A stretch of DNA of 64,000 nt from Roseitalea sp. (lineage in GTDB: Bacteria > Pseudomonadota > Alphaproteobacteria > Rhizobiales > Rhizobiaceae), in contig JAEPON010000005.1 in NCBI GenBank assembly GCA_017642895.1, positions 62,001 to 126,000 on the forward strand, in the 5' to 3' direction. Position numbers and translations under genes: made by a program. Shown here piece after piece: positions 8,829-17,104 of this stretch. The notes beneath the pieces are model-generated. The model was not told the origin of the DNA, ran no database searches, and saw nothing but the letters and a program-made list of their open reading frames with translations. The stretch's first letter is position 1. Each line of letters begins with the position of its first letter.

Positions 8829-10928
8829 ATGACGAAGTCGAAGAAGATCACCCTGAGCGCCTCGCGCGACATCCCCTTCAACAAGCTGGTGCTCAGCCAG
8901 GCGAATGTCCGCCACATCAAGGCCGGCGTCTCGATCGAGGAGCTGGCCGAAGACATCGCCCGGCGCACGCTCTTGGCGAGCCTGACCGTCCGGCCCGTGC
9001 TCGACGAGGACGGCGCCGAGACCGGGATGTTCGAGGTCCCCGCCGGTGGGCGCCGCTTCAGGGCGCTCGAACTGCTGGTGAAGAAGCGCCGCCTCAACCG
9101 CACCGCCCCAGTGCCCTGCATCGTGCGGACAGAAGGTCTCGCCGAAGAAGACAGCCTCGCCGAGAACATCCAACGCGCACCGCTCCATCCGCTCGACCAG
9201 TTTCGCGCCTTCCAGGCGATGCGCGAGAAGGGCAAGTCCGAGGAGGAGATCGCGGCGGCCTTCTTCGTCTCGGTCAATGTCGTCAAGCAGCGGCTGAAGC
9301 TCGCATCCGTCTCGGACACCCTGCTGGAGGCCTATGCGGACGAAGAGATGACCCTCGACCAACTCATGGCCTTCACGGTCAATCCCGACCACGAACGCCA
9401 GGAGCGGGTCTGGGAAGCGCTTAAGCAGCACTACAACAAGCAGCCCTACGAAATCCGTCGCATGCTGACCGAAGGCGCCGTACGCGCCTCCGACCGGCGG
9501 GCTCAGTTCGTCGGCCTCGACAACTATGTCGAAGCCGGCGGCGCGGTGCTACGCGACCTGTTCCAGACCGACGATGGCGGCTGGCTGCAGGACGCGGCCT
9601 TGCTCGAGACTATGGTCACCGAGAAGCTCAATGAGGAAGCTGAGGCCATCCGCGCCGAAGGCTGGCACTGGGTCGAGGTCGCCACCGACTTACCCTATGG
9701 CCACACCTACGACTTGCGGCGCATTCGCGGTGAGGCCGAGCCGATGAGCGAGGAGGAAGAGGAAACCTACACCGCGTTCAAGGCCGAATACGACAAGCTC
9801 GAAGACGACTACGCCGAAGCGGACGAACTCCCCGAGGAGATCGACGAACGGCTGGGCGAGATCGAGACGGCGATGGAGGCGCTCCAGAACCGTCCGATCC
9901 GGTTCGAGGCGGACGACTACGCCATCGCGGGCGCTTTCGTCAGCATCGATGGATCTGGGCGGCTGCGCGTCGAACGCGGCTATGTGCGGCCCGAGGATGA
10001 ACCGGTCGAAGAAACCGACGAAACCGAGGGCGATGCACCCGCTGACCCGAATGCGGGTGATGTCACCGACGACGACAGTTCAGACGCACAGCAGGTCGAC
10101 GAAGACGAGGATGACGACGGCATCAAGCCGCTGTCCGATCGCCTCGTCTGCGAGCTGACCGTCCATCGCACGATGGCGCTGCGCGATGCACTCGCCAACG
10201 ACCCGCAGCTTGCCATGCTCGCCTGCCTGCACGCGATGGTCCTGCAGCTCTTCTACCATTACGGCCAGGACAGTTGCGTCGAGATCACGCCGCGCTCCAC
10301 CCAGTTCGGGTCGCAAGCGCCGAACCTCGGTGATGCTCGGTACGTCCAGTCGATCGATCTCGGGATCGAGACCTGGGCGGGCAATCTTCCGAAAAAGCCG
10401 GAAGACCTGTGGGATGCGCTGGCCGAGTGGGACAGCGACAGCCGAGATGCGCTCTTCGCCCATTGCGTGGCGATGACCGTCAACGCAGTGCAGGAGCCGC
10501 ACTATCGCAAGCCGCGCCAGATCGCCCACGCCGATGTTCTCGCATCGACACTCGGTCTCGACATGGTGAAGGCGGGCTGGAAGCCGACGGCGGACAACTA
10601 TCTCGGCCGGGTCACCAAGGCGCAGATCCTCGCCGCCGTATGCGAGGCGAAGGGCGACACCGACGCCGACCGCATCGCCGGGTTCAAGAAGCCCGACATG
10701 GTCGAAGCCGCGGAAGAACTGCTGGCGGGGACGGGCTGGCTGCCTGCGCCGCTGCGCACGCCGGCGCTCGTGGATGAGCCTGACGAGCCGGAGTTCGAAA
10801 TCGTCGACGACGGTGATGTCGAACGAGTCGAGGAAGGCGAAGCGCAATCGGCGGCAGAAGACGGCGAACCGGTCGTGGGCGATGTCGAGCCGATCGACGA
10901 TGATGAGCAGGTCGCCGCCTTCGCCTGA
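8829..10928 (+). CDS. ParB/RepB/Spo0J-family (ParB-like nuclease domain) protein
   Basis: 699 residues. The N-terminal ParB/sulfiredoxin-like domain has GGRRFRAL (about 73-80) and the ENIQR box (112-116) followed by HPLDQF. A helix-turn-helix follows at about 138-160 (EEIAAAFFVSVNVVKQRLKLA). The long C-terminal part contains very acidic stretches and a conserved ICE-type domain. It is much longer than chromosomal ParB (about 300 residues) and has no ParA partner here, so it probably serves ICE-specific DNA processing rather than classic partition. The ATG at 8829 follows GGAGAAG. Confidence 0.85.
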   Translation: MTKSKKITLSASRDIPFNKLVLSQANVRHIKAGVSIEELAEDIARRTLLASLTVRPVLDEDGAETGMFEVPAGGRRFRALELLVKKRRLNRTAPVPCIVRTEGLAEEDSLAENIQRAPLHPLDQFRAFQAMREKGKSEEEIAAAFFVSVNVVKQRLKLASVSDTLLEAYADEEMTLDQLMAFTVNPDHERQERVWEALKQHYNKQPYEIRRMLTEGAVRASDRRAQFVGLDNYVEAGGAVLRDLFQTDDGGWLQDAALLETMVTEKLNEEAEAIRAEGWHWVEVATDLPYGHTYDLRRIRGEAEPMSEEEEETYTAFKAEYDKLEDDYAEADELPEEIDERLGEIETAMEALQNRPIRFEADDYAIAGAFVSIDGSGRLRVERGYVRPEDEPVEETDETEGDAPADPNAGDVTDDDSSDAQQVDEDEDDDGIKPLSDRLVCELTVHRTMALRDALANDPQLAMLACLHAMVLQLFYHYGQDSCVEITPRSTQFGSQAPNLGDARYVQSIDLGIETWAGNLPKKPEDLWDALAEWDSDSRDALFAHCVAMTVNAVQEPHYRKPRQIAHADVLASTLGLDMVKAGWKPTADNYLGRVTKAQILAAVCEAKGDTDADRIAGFKKPDMVEAAEELLAGTGWLPAPLRTPALVDEPDEPEFEIVDDGDVERVEEGEAQSAAEDGEPVVGDVEPIDDDEQVAAFA

Positions 10929-10975
10929 GGCGACCACCAATCGAGGGAGCGCTCCCCCCAGCTCCCTCGCGCCTG

Positions 10976-11004
10976 GGGCCTGCCGGACGCGGCAGGCCCT
11001 TTTT
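10976..11004 (+). terminator. Rho-independent terminator after the ParB-like gene
   Basis: GGGCCTGCCG (10976-10985), a GACG loop, and CGGCAGGCCC (10990-10999) form a perfect 10-bp GC-rich stem followed by TTTTT at 11000-11004. It separates the DUF932/ParB unit from the Toprim gene. Confidence 0.85.
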
Positions 11005-11029
11005 CATGCGCGCTTTCCGGAGACCGGAC

Positions 11030-12076
11030 ATGGAGAATTCAGCATCAGACCTCGCGCAGCGTCTCGGCCGCGAGGCCGAAACCGTCTGCCGTCATTACCT
11101 GTCGAACGGGCGAAAACAGGGCCGCTACTGGATCGTCGGCGATGTCGAAAACGCGCCCGGCCGCAGCCTTTATGTGCGCCTAACGGGGCCGTCATCCGGC
11201 AAAGGCGCGGCGGGCAAATGGACCGACGCCGCCACGGGCGAACATGGCGATATGCTCGACCTGATCGCCGCGAACCTGCGTCTCGCCACGCTCGGCGAAA
11301 CCCTGGACGAGGCCCGCCGTTTCCTCAGCCTGCCGCGGCCCGAACCGCCGAAACCGGCACCGCTTCCCAAAGCGCCGAGTGGGTCGCCGGAAGCCGCACG
11401 ACGGCTGTGGGGCATGGGCAAACCGATCGTCGGTACGCTGGCGGAGCGCTATCTCGCCGGGCGCAGCATTGTTGGTGTCCGGACCATCGGTGCCCTGCGA
11501 TTCCACCCGAACTGCTATTACTGGCGTGAGGACCGTACCGACGAGGACAGACCAGAAGCTTGGCCGGCCTTGCTGGCGAAGGTCACCGACGCTGAAGGCA
11601 ATATCACCGGCTTGCACCGGACCTGGCTCGATCCCGAGACGGCCAACAAGGCCCCGCTCGATCCAAACCGCAAGGCGATGGGCCATCTGCTCGGTCACGG
11701 CGTACGCATCGGCGCACCGGCCCGTATGGTCGCAGCCGGCGAAGGCCTCGAAACCATGCTGTCGCTGCGCATAGCGCTGCCCAAACTGCCAGTCATCTCA
11801 GCTTTGTCGGCGAACCACCTCGCAGCGCTTTTGCTCACGGACGCCATCGATCGCCTCTACATCGCCGCCGACGCCGACGAGGCCGGCCGTATCGCAACCG
11901 AGGCTTTGGCCGAACGCGCGCATGAGCAGGGCATCGAAACCGTGCCACTCCGCTTTCGGCACGGAGACGCCAACGAGGATCTGCGCGCCTTCGGGCTGCA
12001 GAAGCTCCGGGCATACTTACGAGATCAACTGGCGCCGGACGACGCCGCGATCCTGCTGCCATCGTCTGCAGCCTGA
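11030..12076 (+). CDS. Toprim domain-containing protein (DUF7146/primase-like)
   Basis: 348 residues. An N-terminal DUF7146-type region (CRHYLSNGRKQGRYWIVGD, KWTDAATGEHGDMLDLI) precedes a C-terminal Toprim fold with catalytic Glu238 (AAGEGLET) and the DxD pair Asp281/Asp283 (IAADADEAGR). Such proteins are primase/helicase-like factors on mobile elements; no zinc ribbon or helicase domain is present. The ATG at 11030 is preferred over an upstream ATG at 11006 because homologous sequence begins near MENSASDLAQRLG. Confidence 0.85.
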   Translation: MENSASDLAQRLGREAETVCRHYLSNGRKQGRYWIVGDVENAPGRSLYVRLTGPSSGKGAAGKWTDAATGEHGDMLDLIAANLRLATLGETLDEARRFLSLPRPEPPKPAPLPKAPSGSPEAARRLWGMGKPIVGTLAERYLAGRSIVGVRTIGALRFHPNCYYWREDRTDEDRPEAWPALLAKVTDAEGNITGLHRTWLDPETANKAPLDPNRKAMGHLLGHGVRIGAPARMVAAGEGLETMLSLRIALPKLPVISALSANHLAALLLTDAIDRLYIAADADEAGRIATEALAERAHEQGIETVPLRFRHGDANEDLRAFGLQKLRAYLRDQLAPDDAAILLPSSAA

Positions 12077-12203
12077 TCGACAGCGACCAGGACGTCGTCG
12101 CACCGGTCACCGATACGTGCCCCCGATACAGAGTCACGCCTCCGGCCTTCCTTGAGAGGGGCGAGACGGAGCGGAGCCCGCCCAGCCCGGCAACGGCTGC
12201 GAC

Positions 12204-12293
12204 GGCCCCGTTTTCCGCCGCCGAACCAGAGGTTCGGCTTTGCATCGCGACACAAAACGGGGCCGCCTCCGCCGTCCTCCGCTGACGCTCCGG
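12204..12293 (+). ncRNA. Structured leader upstream of the DUF2493 gene
   Basis: Within the 339-base gap, GGCCCCGTTTT (12204-12214) pairs perfectly with AAAACGGGGCC (12254-12264). Nested inside is CCGAACC-AGA-GGTTCGG (12221-12237). The 3' arm runs into CCGCCGTCCTCCGCT (12269-12283). The same layout, a long stem loop then that 15-mer, recurs at 15680-15767. Whether it is a leader RNA, a 3' structure of the Toprim transcript or a DNA cruciform is not known. Confidence 0.5.
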
Positions 12294-12415
12294 TTCCACC
12301 CCATCGCGCGAGCGCGATGGGGACCCTTGAGAATGCAGGCCCGGACGGCCGCCGCTTTCCCGTCGCCCGGGAAGGCCGCGAGAGGCGCGGTCTTCGAACG
12401 AGGAGACGATCCGCC

Positions 12416-13345
12416 ATGACCAATCATGCCGACACCGCCAGCCGCTCACCGACCGCCATGGTCCTCGACGAGCTGCAACTCCACGGCTACCGACCCTTCG
12501 CTGGCGAGCCCGACCCAAGACCATTGCCAGAGGCCGATAGTCTTCAAGGCGCGCTGACCGACATTTTCGACGCCCTGGTCGCCAGCTTGAGCGACACACG
12601 GCTCGAGCCCGATCTCGAAGACCTGCTCTGGTCGACGACCAACGTCGTCCACCGTATGGCGACCCGCGTCGACCGCGAACTAGACACCAACGAGCAAGCG
12701 CAAAAACGCTCCCAGCGCGAACAGGACGGTTCTGAGGTCCGCTCAGTCGAACTCGAAGAGCTGACCGCACAGGGCCTCACGCTGATCGAGCGCCGCAACG
12801 CCTATGAAGGCATGCGCGATGTCGCCGCCGACCTCTTCGAGGCGCATCTCGGACAGACCTGGCATCCGCATTCCGGCTCGCACACCAACCGGCGCAATCT
12901 GACCGCCTCGCTCATCGACAGCCGCGACTTCCTCGCCGCCAAGCGGAAGACCGAACTCGAACCGCTCCTGCCGACCGGCACGAAGATCGCCTTCACCGGC
13001 GGTACGGATGTCGCCGACCACACAGCCATCTGGGCCGCGCTCGACAAGGTGCATGCCAAGCACGCCGACATGGTCCTGCTCCATGGCGGATCGCCCAAGG
13101 GCGCTGAGAAGATCGCCGCCTGCTGGGCCGATAATCGCAAATGTCCGCAGATCGTCTTCAAGCCCGACTGGACGCGCCACGGCAAGGCCGCCCCGTTCAA
13201 GCGCAACGACCAGCTCCTCGACACCGCGCCGATCGGGCTGATCGTCTTCCCGGGCTCGGGGATCACCGACAACCTCGCCGACAAGGCCAGGCAGATGGGC
13301 GTGCCTCTCTACGACTTCCGCCCACGGAAAGCGGGGGCGTCATGA
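12416..13345 (+). CDS. DUF2493 domain-containing protein
   Basis: 309 residues. The C-terminal part (about 190-300) matches DUF2493, a SLOG/Rossmann-like nucleotide-binding domain: FTGGTDVADHTAIWAALDKVHA, VLLHGGSPKGAEKIAACWAD, IGLIVFPGSGITDNLADKAR. The N-terminal half is acidic and helical. It is a standard partner of DUF932/ParB/Toprim genes in alphaproteobacterial ICEs; substrate unknown. The ATG at 12416 follows GAGGAGA. Confidence 0.85.
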   Translation: MTNHADTASRSPTAMVLDELQLHGYRPFAGEPDPRPLPEADSLQGALTDIFDALVASLSDTRLEPDLEDLLWSTTNVVHRMATRVDRELDTNEQAQKRSQREQDGSEVRSVELEELTAQGLTLIERRNAYEGMRDVAADLFEAHLGQTWHPHSGSHTNRRNLTASLIDSRDFLAAKRKTELEPLLPTGTKIAFTGGTDVADHTAIWAALDKVHAKHADMVLLHGGSPKGAEKIAACWADNRKCPQIVFKPDWTRHGKAAPFKRNDQLLDTAPIGLIVFPGSGITDNLADKARQMGVPLYDFRPRKAGAS

Positions 13346-13471
13346 CCCCGCGATGCCCGCTGCGCGTCACCCGAACGCCCGCCGGAATATTCCGGCGCGC
13401 GACACCTTGCGCTATACTCCGACTGCGTCATGGCGGCGGTTGGAGACGCGCTCTCATCGAGGAGACCGCCT

Positions 13472-13939
13472 ATGTTCATATCCGCCATCTTGAGCGCGCT
13501 CGGGCTCGGTGTGCTTGTCTATCTGCTGTTCACCCTGGCCGTCTATGCGCTCCCCTTCTTCGTCGCCGTCACGGTCGGCATGTATGTCCATGACACGGAC
13601 GCCGGCCTCATTGCGGCGTTCGTGTCCGCATTCTTCGCGGGCGCGATCACCCTCATCGCGAGCCAGATCGCCTTCGCGACAATCCGTTCCGTACCCGTCA
13701 GGCTCGCCATCGGCGCGCTCTACGCCGCGCCCGCGGGCATTGCGGGCTACCACGCCATCAAAGGCCTCTCCGAGATCGGCGGCGCAGGCGAGACCTGGAC
13801 GCTCGTCTTCGCGTGGATCGGCGCCATCGTCGTTGGCGCCACGGCTTGGGCGCGCATCGCATCTCTCTCAGGGCCGGACGACAAACCAGCCGGCGTGGCA
13901 AGCCACCTCAGCACCAACTGCGCGGCGAATGACGGCTGA
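13472..13939 (+). CDS. Small multi-pass inner-membrane protein
   Basis: 155 residues from the ATG at 13472, which has GAGGAGA upstream. At least four hydrophobic segments are visible: ISAILSALGLGVLVYLLFTL, a segment around AAFVSAFFAGAITLIAS, LAIGALYAAPAGIAGYHAI and LVFAWIGAIVVGATAWA. The tail is polar. It occupies a position where these ICEs usually encode an uncharacterised membrane protein. Function unknown. Confidence 0.7.
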   Translation: MFISAILSALGLGVLVYLLFTLAVYALPFFVAVTVGMYVHDTDAGLIAAFVSAFFAGAITLIASQIAFATIRSVPVRLAIGALYAAPAGIAGYHAIKGLSEIGGAGETWTLVFAWIGAIVVGATAWARIASLSGPDDKPAGVASHLSTNCAANDG

Positions 13940-14019
13940 GCGCCTGCTACTCAGAACGCTATCATGTCGCTGAACTTGTTTGGTTGGCCGCTGTTCAACG
14001 TTCGTGCTACCCGATAAAC

Positions 14020-15390
14020 ATGCCAGCCGAGACCAGTCGCGAACGCCTTGCAGATTTGTTGGTCGATCCAAGAGAAGACCTCGACTTCGAGGCGAAGAAT
14101 TGGCTCGATCTGCAGAGGTCGAACGATGACAAGGCGACCTTCGCAAAAGCTGTCCTTGCCATCTCCAATCATGGTGGCGGTTTTGTCGTCCTCGGATTGG
14201 TGGAAACCGACAAAGGCATTGTTGAGGCCGAAGGACGCCCGGCTACCCTTGATAGCTACAGCCAAGATCTGATTAATGGAATCGTGCAGAGTTATTGCGA
14301 TCCGCCGTTCCACTGTTCGGTCCATATCGTCCCAAGCCCAACCGGTGCATTATTCCCAATGGTGATCGTTCCTGGTGGACACCGTGTTCCTGTCCGCGCT
14401 CGGCGAGCAGGACCAAACGGCAACATCGTGACCAACAATGCGATCTATGTGCGAAAGCCGGGGCCTCGCAGCGAGACGCCGCAAAGCGCACAAGATTGGG
14501 ACGATCTCCTGGGCCGATGCCTACGGAATCGGCGTGACGAGATGTTCGATCAGATCAGAGACCTCATCACCGGTGCCGTGCCTCAAGTCGAGCAGCCGGC
14601 CGAACCTGCAAGACTGGATGAGTGGATTAGGGCGAGCTTTGAACGTTGGCAGGGTCTAACGGAGCCGCTTCCAGCCAATGTCGGGCCGCGACTATCCCAC
14701 GGTCGCTATAGTTTCGCCTATGAGATTGTTGGCGAACCCGAGAACATTGCACCCGCTCGTCTTCCCGAACTCTTGCGAGCGAGTGTTGTTCGGCACACAG
14801 GCTGGCCACCGTTCTGGTATCCAACCCGTGATGGTATTGAACCATATCCAATTGACGGGACCGTTGAGTGCTGGCTTGGCGGCGACCCTAAAACACCCGT
14901 TGATCAGCGCGACCCAGCGCATTCCGACTTCTGGCGCATCGACCCAACTGGATTGGCCTTTCTACTCAGAGGTTTTCAGGAAGACGGAATGGAAGCAGAA
15001 CGACCAGGACGTGCGGCGATCGCGCCAGCTACTGTGTTCGACATTACCCTCCCTGTGTGGAGAATTGGCGAGACACTTCTTCATGCCAGAAGCCTTGCTG
15101 CCAATCTCTTCGAGGGGGCGACTACCATCCGGTTGGTAGCAACTTATGAAGGGTTATCTGGTCGATCATTGGTAAGTATTGATAATAGTCGTCACGTTTG
15201 GGAGGGCAGAGTTGCCTATCAGGACTCGATCACATTGAGCACCCATGTGGACGCCCAAGCTATAGAGCCGAATCTGCCAGAGATCGTTCACCCATTACTG
15301 TCCCCGCTCTACGCATTGTTCGATTTCTTTGAATTGCCGATGCAGCTTGTCGTTGATGAGCTCGCACGCATGAGAGCAGGCAACTATTAG
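14020..15390 (+). CDS. AlbA_2 (Schlafen-type) domain protein
   Basis: 456 residues from the ATG at 14020; an in-frame ATG at 13984 is less likely. The N-terminus carries an AlbA_2/Schlafen-core signature (EDLDFEAKNWLDL at about 19-31, then FAKAVLAISNHGGGFVVLGLVE at about 41-62). This domain occurs in putative nucleic-acid-binding or RNase-like proteins and in several defence contexts. The rest of the protein is unassigned. Codon usage is less GC-biased than its neighbours, and the gene splits the usual DUF2493-to-DUF736 run, so it looks acquired. Confidence 0.7.
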   Translation: MPAETSRERLADLLVDPREDLDFEAKNWLDLQRSNDDKATFAKAVLAISNHGGGFVVLGLVETDKGIVEAEGRPATLDSYSQDLINGIVQSYCDPPFHCSVHIVPSPTGALFPMVIVPGGHRVPVRARRAGPNGNIVTNNAIYVRKPGPRSETPQSAQDWDDLLGRCLRNRRDEMFDQIRDLITGAVPQVEQPAEPARLDEWIRASFERWQGLTEPLPANVGPRLSHGRYSFAYEIVGEPENIAPARLPELLRASVVRHTGWPPFWYPTRDGIEPYPIDGTVECWLGGDPKTPVDQRDPAHSDFWRIDPTGLAFLLRGFQEDGMEAERPGRAAIAPATVFDITLPVWRIGETLLHARSLAANLFEGATTIRLVATYEGLSGRSLVSIDNSRHVWEGRVAYQDSITLSTHVDAQAIEPNLPEIVHPLLSPLYALFDFFELPMQLVVDELARMRAGNY

Positions 15391-15679
15391 CTTCCCCGAC
15401 TTCTAAGGTCACTGCCTCACAGAGCTCTGCGTGATCAACAAACCCGCATGATAACCGAACAGCGTCTGCGTCGTCTGAGTTTAAGACAGGCTCGATACGT
15501 CTCCGCCAGTCTGCACGCCATAGCCTGTCTTCACGCTATCCACACCGCCGGTGTCTTGCCGGTGTCCATGCGCGGCTGTCAGGTCTTCTCCAATGCCCCC
15601 ATCACCCGCGTCCGTCACGGCCTCTCCATGGGCTGATCTGGCCGGGGCCGGCTGACGCCTCGACCGCCTCGGCCGCAAC

Positions 15680-15767
15680 GGCGGGGTCGGACTTTCTTCC
15701 CCTGGCCGAGGGCCATTCCTCGCGAGGCAAGAAAGACTGGCCCCGCCGTCCTCCGCTCACGCTGCGG
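15680..15767 (+). ncRNA. Structured leader upstream of the DUF736 gene
   Basis: In the 471-base gap before DUF736, 15680-15698 (starting GGCGGGG, ending CTTTCTT) pairs with 15729-15747 in 16 of 19 positions, around a loop containing CCTCGCGAGG. The 3' arm runs directly into CCGCCGTCCTCCGCT (15743-15757), the same 15-mer that follows the stem at 12204-12264. The rest of the gap (15391-15679) shows no gene. Confidence 0.5.
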
Positions 15768-15861
15768 GCCATAAATGGCTGCGTCGGCGGATCGCCCCGG
15801 CCTCTTCGATCGCCATCGAGGCCGCGAAGGGCGCGGGCTCGAAGCCAAAAGGAGAACTGAC

Positions 15862-16194
15862 ATGGCCACCATCGGAACCTTCAAGAAGACCGGCAATGAG
15901 TTCGTCGGCGAAATCGTCACCCTCAGCGTGCAGGCGAAGAACGTCCGCATCGTACCCGAGGAAAGCTCATCCAACGGCAATGCGCCGAGCCATCGGGTCT
16001 TCGTCGGCCGCGCCGAGATCGGCGCCGCCTGGTCCAAGACCTCGAACGAGGGTCGCGACTATCTGAGCCTCAAGCTCGACGATCCGAGCTTCACCCAGCC
16101 GATCTACGCCAACCTCTTCGACGACACGGTCGTCGAAGGCGAAGAGAGCTACAGCCTCATCTGGTCGCGCGCCCGCCGCCAGAACGGCGACTGA
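15862..16194 (+). CDS. DUF736 family protein
   Basis: 110 residues, matching the DUF736 family found on alphaproteobacterial plasmids and ICEs (MATIGTFKKTGNEFVGEIVTL, WSKTSNEGRDYLSLKLDDPSF, ANLFDD, SLIWSRARRQNGD). Function unknown; in published ICE work members are strongly expressed small proteins. The start is set by GGAGAA 5 bases upstream. An upstream in-frame extension would overlap the structured leader and is not protein-like. Confidence 0.9.
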   Translation: MATIGTFKKTGNEFVGEIVTLSVQAKNVRIVPEESSSNGNAPSHRVFVGRAEIGAAWSKTSNEGRDYLSLKLDDPSFTQPIYANLFDDTVVEGEESYSLIWSRARRQNGD

Positions 16195-16208
16195 AGCCGC
16201 TAGCGACA

Positions 16209-16240
16209 CGCCCCGTCCGGCAAGCCGGATGGGGCGTTTT
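16209..16240 (+). terminator. Rho-independent terminator after DUF736
   Basis: CGCCCCGTCCGG (16209-16220), CAAG loop, CCGGATGGGGCG (16225-16236; one G-U pair) and TTTT. It lies between DUF736 and the convergent regulator gene. Confidence 0.85.
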
Positions 16241-16246
16241 CTCAGG

Positions 16247-16465
16247 TCAGTCTCGAGCGGACTCCTCCAACAGCTCAGCCGGCTTGACGCCCAATTCACG
16301 TGCGAGCCGTTCGAGCACGTCGATGCTCGCTGCATACTGACAGCGCTCAATCGAGCTTATATACGTTCGATCAATCTGTGCACGGTGCGCCAGTTCTTCC
16401 TGCGAGAGCCCTGCATTTCGGCGTAGCTTCTTCAGATTCGTTGCAAGCGTTTCGCGGATCGACAT
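16247..16465 (-). CDS. qseC: XRE-family HTH regulator, QseC-like controller
   Basis: 72 residues and essentially one Cro/C1-type helix-turn-helix (TNLKKLRRNAGLSQEELAHRAQIDRTYISSIERCQ). The size and the divergent placement to a small DUF2285 protein match QseC, the controller-protein-like switch of ICEMlSymR7A, which binds the qseC-qseM intergenic region and controls the anti-activator QseM. A repeat-rich operator lies in that gap here (16485-16517). The short start at 16465 is chosen; upstream frame extension is not HTH-like. A generic XRE repressor is the conservative call. Confidence 0.75.
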   Translation of the reverse strand: MSIRETLATNLKKLRRNAGLSQEELAHRAQIDRTYISSIERCQYAASIDVLERLARELGVKPAELLEESARD

Positions 16466-16484
16466 GATCGCGAAAAACCAGCAT

Positions 16485-16517
16485 TGTAGAGTATTTAACC
16501 ACGGAGTATTCTCTACA
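16485..16517. promoter_or_regulatory. Candidate QseC operator region
   Basis: TGTAGAG (16485-16491) and CTCTACA (16511-16517) are inverted. GAGTATT occurs directly repeated inside (16489-16495 and 16504-16510). GATCGCGA flanks on both sides (16466-16473, 16518-16525). The cluster lies between the divergent HTH and DUF2285 genes, as expected for a two-site controller-protein operator. The rest of the 230-base gap shows no gene. Confidence 0.5.
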
Positions 16518-16695
16518 GATCGCGATGCCATCCGTTGGGATGCACGACCGAGAGAAGCCTTTGGAGACAGAGAACTGCAGAACGCGCCGATCGATTCATT
16601 CACAGCGATTCGGCACTTTGAAACCGGGCCGCAGTTGCTCATCGCATGGTTTCCAGTTCATTAACCCTTGGTGACGCCCGCTCGAAGACCTCGTT

Positions 16696-16977
16696 ATGAA
16701 CCGTTCGCCTGACCCGCCGCTCGAAGACGCCCCGCCCTCCGACGATTGCATCACGGTCTACGATCGTGACCACCTGAAGCTCTATATGCGTCTCCTCGAT
16801 GCCGAAAACTCCGGTGCATCGGTCGCTGAGGTCGCAAGAATTCTGCTTGGCATTGATCCGGAAAACGAACCGGAGCGTGCGCGCCAGGTCCATAACAGCC
16901 ATCTCAAACGCGCCCACTGGATGACCGAACACGGTTACCGCGATCTCCTGACCAAAGGTCTCCCTTCATCCAGTTAA
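16696..16977 (+). CDS. qseM: DUF2285 domain protein, QseM-like anti-activator
   Basis: 93 residues consisting of one DUF2285-type domain (ITVYDRDHLKLYMRLLDAENSGASVAEVARILLGIDPENEPERARQVHNSHLKRAHWMTEHGYRDLL). In ICEMlSymR7A the DUF2285 protein QseM binds and blocks TraR and the frameshift-made activator FseA. Divergence from an XRE controller and closeness to a frameshifted DUF6499-DUF2285 gene make the same role likely. No TraR/TraI quorum-sensing genes are in the window. Confidence 0.75.
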   Translation: MNRSPDPPLEDAPPSDDCITVYDRDHLKLYMRLLDAENSGASVAEVARILLGIDPENEPERARQVHNSHLKRAHWMTEHGYRDLLTKGLPSSS

Positions 16978-17104
16978 CGACGCGGTGATGCACACCACGC
17001 ATCACCTCATGTCGATCGTGGTACTAGGCAAGTACAACCAGCGGACGAATATCGTTAGCACGGGGGCTTTTTGAGTTGATGACGCAATTGCGGAGAGATC
17101 GGCC

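Noticed and set aside
7489..9431. Long minus-strand frames opposite the DUF932 and ParB-like genes
   Set aside because: Compositional shadows; the plus-strand proteins are well-supported families with good ribosome-binding sites.
12152..12415. N-terminal extension of the DUF2493 gene
   Set aside because: The extension is Arg/Pro-rich and overlaps the structured leader; the ATG at 12416 has a good ribosome-binding site.
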